Part shown: positions 28,446-34,971 of the stretch, one piece after another
How the letters are laid out: the number at the start of each line of letters is the position of its first letter
Position numbering within the stretch: the stretch's first letter is position 1
NCBI GenBank assembly: GCA_016705245.1
Contig: JADIYM010000007.1
Span: 186,001-250,000 of the forward strand
Source: Blastocatellia bacterium
GTDB lineage: Bacteria > Acidobacteriota > Blastocatellia > UBA7656 > JADIYM01
Direction of reading: 5' to 3'
Length of the DNA: 64,000 nt
The notes under the pieces: generated by a model
The model's database searches: none
Told to the model about the DNA's origin: nothing
The model's input: the letters and a program-made list of their open reading frames with translations, nothing else
Position numbers and translations under genes: made by a program

Positions 28446-28488
28446 GCGAGACCTCCGCGTCCCTGCGAGACCTCCGCGTCTCTGCGTG
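28446..28488 (+). repeat. Left inverted repeat of the GxxExxY unit
   Basis: Starts GCGAGACCTCCGCGTCCC and repeats the ~25-nt motif once more. The reverse complement occurs at 28904-28946 with six differences. It lies between the pta start (divergent) and the GxxExxY gene, so it may also carry the promoter or leader of the latter. Confidence 0.8.
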
Positions 28489-28510
28489 AAACACCTCTGG
28501 AGCCACGACT

Positions 28511-28900
28511 ATGCATCGAGAATTGAACGACATTTCCGGGACGGTAGTTGCCGCGGCAATTTCGATCCACAAGAGTCTCGGACCTGGACTACTCGAGTCG
28601 CTTTACGAATCTGCGCTGGAGCACGATCTGAAGGAACTGGGACTTCACGTCGATCGACAACGGGGACTCCCGGTAGTCTACAAGTCCGTCCGGCTCGCGA
28701 CGGGTTTTCGACCAGATCTCGTCATTGACGGCCGGGTCATCGTTGAGGTCAAAGCCATCGAGAGCATTGCCGTTGTCCATCGCAAGCAGTTGCTCACATA
28801 CCTGAAGGTAAGCGGACTGAAACTTGGGCTGCTGTTGAACTTCAATGCAGCCCTCATGAAAGACGGGATCATCCGTATGGTGAATGGATTCGACGACTAG
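28511..28900 (+). CDS. GxxExxY protein, PD-(D/E)XK nuclease fold
   Basis: A 129-residue member of the GxxExxY family (PDDEXK_3). The name motif is Gly26-Leu-Leu-Glu29-Ser-Leu-Tyr32. The nuclease core is complete: Pro68-Asp69, then Glu79-Val-Lys81 as the ExK pair, and Gln93-Leu-Leu-Thr-Tyr97, which matches the QxxxY motif of RecB/Cas4-type nucleases. The family has no agreed function. Its placement inside a tight inverted repeat suggests it acts on DNA, perhaps on the repeat itself. The start ATG is 22 nt from the left arm. It is divergent from pta and convergent with the Oar-like gene, and a terminator-like hairpin follows at 28962. Confidence 0.9.
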   Translation: MHRELNDISGTVVAAAISIHKSLGPGLLESLYESALEHDLKELGLHVDRQRGLPVVYKSVRLATGFRPDLVIDGRVIVEVKAIESIAVVHRKQLLTYLKVSGLKLGLLLNFNAALMKDGIIRMVNGFDD

Positions 28901-28903
28901 TTT

Positions 28904-28946
28904 CTCGCAGAGACGCAGAGTTCTCGCAGAGGCGCAGAGGTCTCGC
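28904..28946 (-). repeat. Right inverted repeat of the GxxExxY unit
   Basis: CTCGCAGAGACGCAGAG units followed by CTCGCAGAGGCGCAGAGG. It begins three bases after the TAG stop and continues at 28947-28958 into GCGCAAAGG units shared with other intergenic hairpins of the window. Confidence 0.8.
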
Positions 28947-28961
28947 AAAGGCGCAAAGGAA

Positions 28962-28993
28962 AAGGGGGGCCCCGCGGCCCCCCTTCCCCTTTC
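28962..28993. terminator. Bidirectional rho-independent-type terminator
   Basis: A perfect 10-bp stem AAGGGGGGCC / GGCCCCCCTT with a CCGC loop, followed by a C/T-rich tract on the plus strand and by TTTTCCTTT on the minus strand. It lies between the convergent GxxExxY and Oar-like genes. Confidence 0.75.
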
Positions 28994-29006
28994 GATCAAG
29001 CCTCGC

Positions 29007-32000
29007 CTAGAAGATGAACTTCAGTGCGAGCTGGACCTGACGACGACCATCCTTGAACGCCGTGATGTAATCCGCCGACGAGATGTCAGCGTTGTCATCG
29101 ATGAACAGGTTGGCGTGGTTGAACACGTTGTAGAACTCCGCGCGGAACTGCATACCGATGCGCTCCGTGATCTCGAAGTTCTTGTAAACGCCGCCGTCGA
29201 CGTTCCATGCGCCCGGACGACGGAACGCATTGCGCGCCGTCATGTTCGACGGGTAGGGACCGTAATCGGCCGTGCCCGTCAGCGGGTTCGCGTACGTTCC
29301 AGCCTGCGGAAGCTGGCTCGTCAGGTCGAGGAAGGTGAACTGGTTCGGATTCGGTCCGTCCACTTCACGCGGGTTGTCGTTCGCACCACGATCGATCTCG
29401 CTCGCCTGGAGCAGGCGATTGCAGCGGAAGAAGCCGTTCGTGCAGTCGAAGATCGAGTACGGCGAACCCGTGCGGGCCGTGAAGATGTACGTGATCTGCC
29501 AACCGTCGAGGATGTGCTTCGCGATGCCTTCCGTGTCGTTGGCAAACGGGATTTCCCAGATGCCGCTCGACACGAAGCGGTGACGGACGTCGAAGTCCGC
29601 ATCGCCCTTGTCGAGCTCAGGATTGAACGGATCGAGCAGGCCGAGGTTGAAGTTGTTGCTGGACTCGGAGAACGTCGACGACAGGTTGTCGATCGCGTGC
29701 GACCACGTGTATTTGGCCTGGAACTGGAGACCAGTTTCGCCAAGCACGCGGCTGTCGAGACCGAGCGTCAGACCGTGGTAGGTCGAGAAGCCCTTGTTCC
29801 CACGGGTGTTGATCGAGTTGTAGATCGGGTTGATGTACGCGAGCGAGTTCGTGACCGGGTCGAACGGGAAGCCGTAGGCGATCGCCGACAACGGTCCGTT
29901 CGGATCCTCGATCGAGTAGAGGTCCACACCCTTCGAACCCGAGTACTCGGCCGACGCCACGAGCTGTCCCATGATCTCGTGCTCGAGCGCGGCGCTCCAG
30001 AAATGCGCATAAGCCGTCACGATCTCTTCGTTGACGTGGCGGGCGGTCGAACGCGGCAGGATACGGGTACCCGTGCCCGTCGCGAACGGTCCGAGGTTGT
30101 CCGTCGTGATCGGGATCGTCGGGAATCCCGTCTGTCCGGCCACGATCGAAACCACCGCGTAGTTGGGCGGATTCTGGATGACGTTGAACGTCACGTTTCC
30201 GAAGTTCCGCTCGTAGGAGATGCCGTAGCCGCCGCGAAGCGACGTCTTGCCATCACCGAACACATCCCACGCCACGCCGACGCGCGGTCCGAAGTTGTTC
30301 CAATCCTGCTGCCAGAGATCGCCGACGGCGCTATCCTGGGCCAGCGAGATACGGCCGTTCGCGACGCGCTCCTGCTCCGTCGAGCCAGCTCCGTAGTAGA
30401 AGTTGGAGTCGAGCGAGCGATCCGTGTTGTGCTGCACGCCGAAATAATCCCAGCGCAGGCCGAGGTTCAGCGTGACGCGCGGATGGATCTTCCACGAGTC
30501 GTTGACGTAGAACGCACCTTCGTTGTAGCGGTTGTTGCGCGAGAACGAAGGAGCGGAAACCGGCAACGTGATCGTGTCGAGCGGGTACTTGCCCTGCGGA
30601 TTGATGGCAACCTGGAACTGGCGCACATTGCCGAGAACGAGGTTGTCGAGGCCGCTGAACAGGCTGTTGCCGAGCGTCTGAACGGCGTTCTGGTAAGCAC
30701 CAAACGTGCGATCGTCCTGGATGCGGACGTACGAACCGCCGAAGCGGATCGAATGGTCGCCGATCGTCCAGGTCTGATCCTGGTAGAACTGCGACAGGTT
30801 CTGCGGGCCGCCGAACGGAATGGCCGAACCCGGATTGAAGGGCAGGTAGCCAGGAAGCGCGATGGCGGTGCCGCCAATTCGCGTCACTGCCGTGCTGAGG
30901 TACAGCGTCGGGCCGGGAGCCTGCTCGCCAAGCGGTTGCTCGCCGTTCAGGCGGTTGAACACGAACTTGGTCTGCGAGACGAAGTTGTCGCTCCACACGC
31001 GCGTGACCGAGCCGAGGATGTTGTTGGCGAACGTCGTCTGGCCGGTGTTGAAGCCGGCGTACGGGCTGAACGCGTTGGTGCCGTCGAGGAATTCCTGGTC
31101 CTGGAGGGCGTACCGGACATACATCGACGTCTTGTCGTTGATGTTCCAGTCAGCGCGACCGACCAGCTGGTAGCTGTTCTGCGGATCGCCGCCTCCGGCA
31201 TCCGTCGGAACCGCCTGGAAGACCTCGCCGAAAACCGGAAGGCCGGCCGGCAATGCCGCGAACGGGCCGCCCGCCGTGCCGCCGATCTCGCCGCGCGTGA
31301 TGGTGCGGCCGTTGATCGCCTGCTCGAGCGAGTAGTTGTTGAAGAAAGCCTGGGTATTCGCGTTCGTCTGCGCGAGGAACTCGGCAGTCGGGACGAGCGA
31401 CGTAATCGTGTCGCTGCTGCGAACTCGCAACCACTCGATCGAGTTGAAGAACTGGAGTTTGTCCTTCACGATCGGGCCGCCAATCGAGTAACCGAACTGG
31501 TTGCGCGTAAACACGCCCTTCTTCAGCTCGGTCGAACCCGCGGGCGGATACTGCGCATTGAGGTCATAGCCGCGCGACGCGAGACGCGAAAGGCGGTTGA
31601 ACTCGTAGATCGTTCCGTGGAACTCGTTCGAGCCGCTCTTCGTGGCGACGTTGACGATACCGCCACCGGCGCGACCGAACTCGGCCGAGAAGTTGCTCGT
31701 CAGGACCGAGAACTCCTGCACCGCGTCGAGCGGTACCTCCTGGCCGACGGCAGCCGTGAACTGATCGTTATTGTCGGAGCCGTCGAGCAGCACGTTCGTG
31801 CTCGCGGCGCGCTGGCCGTTGATCGCAAAGCCCGCGCCACGTCCCGAGGGATCCGTCGGCGACACGTTGCCCGAGAGGGTCACGAGCGCGTACGGGTTTC
31901 GCGTGATCGTCGGGAGCTCGCGGAGCTCCTTCTGCGAGACGACGGTCTGGAGAACCTGGTTCTCAGTATTGACCTGAACGCCCTGATCGCCGGCGATGAT

Positions 32001-32381
32001 GTCGACCGAGGTCGTACCACCCGAAACAGCCAGTTCGAAGTCTAGAGTCGAGCGCGTGCCGACGTTGACGACCGCGTTCTGCTCCTTTGCTCCGAATCCA
32101 GCACCTTCAACCTTGACTTCATACGTTCCGGGTCGAAGGTTGGTGAAACTGTAATTGCCGTCACCGGACGAAGTGGTCGAGCGAACCGAGCCCGTGTCCT
32201 TCAACGTCGCGGTGACAGTGGCTCCGGCGATGACCGCACCCTGCGGATCGGTCACCGTACCTCCGAGCTGACCGGTCTCGACCTGCGCAAACGCGCTTGT
32301 CGGAACCAGCAGCAGCGCGAGCGTGAGAACCAGCGCTTTGCTGATTCCCGTGCTCGTCAGGCACTGTCTGATGGATCTCAT
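29007..32381 (-). CDS. Oar-like TonB-dependent outer-membrane receptor
   Basis: An 1124-residue outer-membrane protein. The signal peptide ends near residue 32 (PTSAFA). A carboxypeptidase-regulatory-like beta domain follows at about 37-120 (LGGTVTDPQGAVIAGATVTAT), then a plug domain (VSQKELRELPTITRNPYAL, NVLLDGSDNNDQFT, GGGIVNVATKSGSNEFHG) and a long beta-barrel with many NLGLRWDYFG-type strands, ending with VQLALKFIF. Such receptors are multiplied in Acidobacteriota and probably import large substrates, or act in adhesion as Oar does in Myxococcus. Substrate unknown. GAGGAG precedes the ATG. An 850-nt gene-free region lies upstream. Confidence 0.93.
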   Translation of the reverse strand: MRSIRQCLTSTGISKALVLTLALLLVPTSAFAQVETGQLGGTVTDPQGAVIAGATVTATLKDTGSVRSTTSSGDGNYSFTNLRPGTYEVKVEGAGFGAKEQNAVVNVGTRSTLDFELAVSGGTTSVDIIAGDQGVQVNTENQVLQTVVSQKELRELPTITRNPYALVTLSGNVSPTDPSGRGAGFAINGQRAASTNVLLDGSDNNDQFTAAVGQEVPLDAVQEFSVLTSNFSAEFGRAGGGIVNVATKSGSNEFHGTIYEFNRLSRLASRGYDLNAQYPPAGSTELKKGVFTRNQFGYSIGGPIVKDKLQFFNSIEWLRVRSSDTITSLVPTAEFLAQTNANTQAFFNNYSLEQAINGRTITRGEIGGTAGGPFAALPAGLPVFGEVFQAVPTDAGGGDPQNSYQLVGRADWNINDKTSMYVRYALQDQEFLDGTNAFSPYAGFNTGQTTFANNILGSVTRVWSDNFVSQTKFVFNRLNGEQPLGEQAPGPTLYLSTAVTRIGGTAIALPGYLPFNPGSAIPFGGPQNLSQFYQDQTWTIGDHSIRFGGSYVRIQDDRTFGAYQNAVQTLGNSLFSGLDNLVLGNVRQFQVAINPQGKYPLDTITLPVSAPSFSRNNRYNEGAFYVNDSWKIHPRVTLNLGLRWDYFGVQHNTDRSLDSNFYYGAGSTEQERVANGRISLAQDSAVGDLWQQDWNNFGPRVGVAWDVFGDGKTSLRGGYGISYERNFGNVTFNVIQNPPNYAVVSIVAGQTGFPTIPITTDNLGPFATGTGTRILPRSTARHVNEEIVTAYAHFWSAALEHEIMGQLVASAEYSGSKGVDLYSIEDPNGPLSAIAYGFPFDPVTNSLAYINPIYNSINTRGNKGFSTYHGLTLGLDSRVLGETGLQFQAKYTWSHAIDNLSSTFSESSNNFNLGLLDPFNPELDKGDADFDVRHRFVSSGIWEIPFANDTEGIAKHILDGWQITYIFTARTGSPYSIFDCTNGFFRCNRLLQASEIDRGANDNPREVDGPNPNQFTFLDLTSQLPQAGTYANPLTGTADYGPYPSNMTARNAFRRPGAWNVDGGVYKNFEITERIGMQFRAEFYNVFNHANLFIDDNADISSADYITAFKDGRRQVQLALKFIF

Positions 32382-32786
32382 TCTCTGTCTCCTCGTGAAG
32401 AGTCGTGTTTGAGTGCTCGTGCTTCAGCGTGTGGGGCACGGGCTTTCGGAGTTCTGCCGAGACTCTCTTCTAGGTCTCGTCTCCTCGGCCTCAATCGTCA
32501 AGCACTCGAATATGCTTCTGAAATGGGCCGCGCCTTTCCGATTGCAACTGTAGGGCCACGGGATTTCCGAGATCCCGGCCGGGGGGTAAACATCTGTAAA
32601 GAAACGCGTTCGGCCCCAGCCGGATTGCGCCGGATGGGGCCGATTCGAGGGCTCCGTTTCAGATATTCGTAAGGACCCTACGAAAAAATGGATAAGGGGA
32701 CGTGCGGTCGGAAGAGCGGTCCCTGTCGGCCGCAGGCCGAACCGGAACCGCGAGCGTAACGAGCGGCCGGCCGTGCGGACCTAGTT

Positions 32787-32853
32787 TGTTTTGACGCGCC
32801 GTAAGCATCGGAAACTGATTGGCCCAGAACCCCGAGCGCAGCGAGGGGCCGAC
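32787..32853 (+). repeat. Direct repeat unit with GA-mismatch hairpin
   Basis: TTTGTTTTGACGCGCCGTAA, then GCATCGG and GGCCCAGAACCCCGAG continuing into the hairpin. The second unit at 33064-33145 is nearly the same, with a small internal duplication of the GCGCAGCGCCGAGTGCAGCG kind in its hairpin. Confidence 0.75.
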
Positions 32854-33022
32854 TGCAGGATCGACGGGAGCGAGGGGAACGGGCATAAGGTCTACGGACG
32901 CAACGACCGCGGCTCTATCGCGTGTCATCCCGACCTGATGACTGAGCGAGGCGACGAGCTCACCACCTACGGCCGCCGGGCCCTCGATCGCCCCCATGCC
33001 ATCTGTCGGCCTGCTGCCCTCA

Positions 33023-33055
33023 GTCGGCCCCTCGCTGCGCTCGGGGTTCCGGGTC
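33023..33055 (-). repeat. Inverted copy of the GA-mismatch hairpin repeat
   Basis: Reads GTCGGCCCCTCGCTGCGCTC on the plus strand, the reverse complement of the repeats at 130 and 32821. It sits between the two direct repeat units. Confidence 0.75.
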
Positions 33056-33063
33056 GGACCTGG

Positions 33064-33145
33064 TTTGTTTTGACGGGCCGTAAGCATCGGGAACCGATTG
33101 GCCCAGAGTCCCGAGCGCAGCGCCGAGTGCAGCGAGGGGCTGACC
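33064..33145 (+). repeat. Second direct repeat unit with expanded hairpin
   Basis: Matches 32787-32853 from TTTGTTTTGACGGGCCGTAA onwards. The hairpin segment has grown by about 10 nt, so the CCGAGCGCAGCG portion is partly duplicated. Confidence 0.7.
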
Positions 33146-33234
33146 GAGCGCTCGAGCTGGTGGTGGTGGCGTACGCAATCGGATCGGGCGTGCGGACAAG
33201 CCCGTGTCCAGCCGATTCTGGGTAAAGGTCAGCG

Positions 33235-34719
33235 CTACCGCTCGGGGTTCTGTCGCTGGTACCACACGATGTGGTCGCCGTCGTCGGCCTTCGACGAATA
33301 CACCACCGTCGTATAACCCACCGAGCGCATGGGCGTCGCCGGTAACTCATAGAGCGCATTGTTCGAAAGCAGGATTCCACCGGGGCGCAACATTGCCGCG
33401 ACGTTCGAAAGCGCGAGCGACTGCTCGAAGACGTCGTAGTAGACGAGGATGTTCGTCGCGATCACCAGATCGTAGCGCTCCGTCGCCGCAAGTCCCTCAG
33501 GACGTTGGAGAACGACGTTCAGGTCCGCCGGCCGGATCAACTTGACCACGTCCGGCCGAATTTGGACCGAGCGGATTCGCACGGTCGAGAGACCCTCGGG
33601 CGACGCCACCGGCACGTCCTTGCCGATCCGGTCGCCGAATCTCTCCCAGTACGAAGCGAGTCCGGAGTCCCAGCCGGCCTCCATATCTCGCGGCAGATGA
33701 ACGACATACGGACTTCCGGCAGCGGCCCTGCTGCCGGCGGATGCCAGATGCGCGTTGATTCTGTCACTCAGGTCGAAAGTCGTCAGCCGGAGGTCGCCCT
33801 CCTTAGCCAGACCCAGACGACGGAGCGAATCGATCACCGCGAACGGCTGGATCGTCTGCTGGGGATAAACGTCGTACCCCTCCCCCTTGTCAGTAAAGTC
33901 CAGCCCCGGACCGACGATCGCCACCCGCCGGATGCTTCCGGGAGCGAAGACGCCCTTTGCCTTCATCTCCTCGAGCGCGCGCTCGATGCCGTAGTCTGGA
34001 GACAGCGAGGTGTCAGACGACAGACCGCGTTCCCGGTACAACGTCGATCGCTCGGCAAAAACCGCCGAGGCATCCCCGGCGAGCCGCGCCGCTTCAATGG
34101 CCCGACTGTACGAGTCGCCTTCCTTCAGGAACCGCTTCGTGGCCTCGAGGAGGTAATCCTGCGTCGCCTCGAATCCGGCAGGCGTCGTCGGATTGATCCC
34201 CCTGCGTTCCACGACCGACCGCGCAAACAGCAGCCGCTCGTTCTGGTCCGGTTTCGCTATCCCCTTCGCAAGGTCCGAGATCCGGGCGAGAAGAACGTCT
34301 TCGGGAGTTCGCCCCGCCTCTACGACGCGAGCGATCTCGCGCGGCGTCGCGCGCGGCTGTTTCGTGAAGCTCACCCCGAAGAGCATGAAGTTTATGATCG
34401 AATCTTCGTCGCCCTGTTCCAGTCGCTTGCGGATGTCCGCGTCTCGTCTCGAGACCCAGCCGGCCCATTCGGTCGCCAGCGCCTCCATCGACTTGCCCTG
34501 CAGTCCGGCCGGCAGTCGGGCGGCGAAGGCCTCGAGGATCGGCTTCGCAGCCGCGAACGGCATGTTGACGGTTCCGCCCGGCTGGATGCCCCGGCCGGGC
34601 GCCGGCTTCGCAGGCTTCGCCTTCTGCGACGATGCCTGGCCAGGCATGCCGAGAATGCAGCCGGTGATGAGCGCGACGATCAAGAGCCTTCCGGGACTCG
34701 GAAACCGCATCTTTCTCAT
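33235..34719 (-). CDS. Exported protein with a CheR/SAM-methyltransferase-like C-terminal domain
   Basis: A 494-residue protein. A signal peptide occupies residues 1-30 (basic MRKMRF, hydrophobic LLIVALITGCILG, then QASS), followed by a Pro/Lys-rich linker and a helical region. From about residue 260 a methyltransferase-like fold appears: VAIVGPGLDF at 266-275 in the position of motif I, an acidic beta-strand RLTTFDLSD, and near the end YDLVIATNILVYYD at 416-429 with LRPGGILLSNN, as in CheR-type enzymes. A SAM-dependent fold behind a signal peptide is odd, because SAM is cytoplasmic; the N-terminus may instead be a membrane anchor. The ATG overlaps the stop of the cold-shock gene (ATGA). Confidence 0.75.
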   Translation of the reverse strand: MRKMRFPSPGRLLIVALITGCILGMPGQASSQKAKPAKPAPGRGIQPGGTVNMPFAAAKPILEAFAARLPAGLQGKSMEALATEWAGWVSRRDADIRKRLEQGDEDSIINFMLFGVSFTKQPRATPREIARVVEAGRTPEDVLLARISDLAKGIAKPDQNERLLFARSVVERRGINPTTPAGFEATQDYLLEATKRFLKEGDSYSRAIEAARLAGDASAVFAERSTLYRERGLSSDTSLSPDYGIERALEEMKAKGVFAPGSIRRVAIVGPGLDFTDKGEGYDVYPQQTIQPFAVIDSLRRLGLAKEGDLRLTTFDLSDRINAHLASAGSRAAAGSPYVVHLPRDMEAGWDSGLASYWERFGDRIGKDVPVASPEGLSTVRIRSVQIRPDVVKLIRPADLNVVLQRPEGLAATERYDLVIATNILVYYDVFEQSLALSNVAAMLRPGGILLSNNALYELPATPMRSVGYTTVVYSSKADDGDHIVWYQRQNPER

Positions 34720-34961
34720 GGCGCGGCAGGATACACCGGCGCGCGACCGCTCGGCGAGTCGAGAGGCTCGACCTCGACGGCCTGGGCGCCCCCCGGACCG
34801 TCACCGATCTCGTAACGGACCCGCTGGTCGGTCTCGAGCGCCCGGAACCCCTCGCCGAGGATCTGCGAGTAATGCACGTAGATGTCGCTGCCGCCGTCCT
34901 CTCGGATGAATCCGTATCCCTTCGCACGGCTGAACCATCGCACGACCCCGAAATGCGCCAC
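34716..34961 (-). CDS. Cold-shock-domain protein
   Basis: An 81-residue protein whose first 65 residues form a cold-shock domain with both RNA-binding motifs: KGYGFI (RNP1) at about 14-19 and DIYVHYSQI (RNP2, with YVHY in place of FVH) at 26-34. It ends with a Pro/Ala tail. The GTG at 34961 has AGGGGG six bases upstream. Its TGA overlaps the ATG of the exported methyltransferase-like protein, so translation is coupled. It follows the M16-like gene by 10 nt. Confidence 0.88.
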   Translation of the reverse strand: MAHFGVVRWFSRAKGYGFIREDGGSDIYVHYSQILGEGFRALETDQRVRYEIGDGPGGAQAVEVEPLDSPSGRAPVYPAAP

Positions 34962-34971
34962 AGGACCCCCT

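Larger units (their letters stand above)
28446..28958 (+). mobile_element. Candidate inverted-repeat-bounded unit carrying a GxxExxY gene
   Basis: Two 43-nt arms (28446-28488 and 28904-28946) are reverse complements with 37 of 43 positions matching by eye, and enclose one gene with almost no spare DNA: 22 nt before the ATG and 3 nt after the stop. Each arm consists of two tandem CTCCGCGTCTCTGCGAGA-like units. The right arm continues into GCGCAAAGGCGCAAAGG, the unit of the hairpins at 16520 and 23328, which ties this unit to the intergenic repeat family. No target-site duplication could be confirmed by eye. Mobility is an inference. Confidence 0.5.
32382..33234. other. 853-nt gene-free, repeat-rich stretch upstream of the Oar-like gene
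   Basis: No convincing gene. The part next to the receptor (32382-32700) must contain its promoter, but I cannot pick out a reliable -10/-35 pair. The rest holds a direct repeat of about 65-80 nt (32787-32853 and 33064-33145), both with a GA-mismatch hairpin, plus an inverted hairpin copy at 33023-33055 and degenerate pieces up to 33230. Confidence 0.65.

Noticed and set aside
28884..32045. A 1,053-codon open frame on the plus strand opposite the Oar-like gene
   Set aside because: It is antisense to a fully convincing receptor, is extremely rich in Arg, Val and Glu, and has no domain. It is a consequence of codon bias at high GC.
32382..32700. A sigma-70 promoter for the Oar-like gene (TTGACG near the start)
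   Set aside because: No acceptable -10 box at proper spacing, so I do not list it as a feature.
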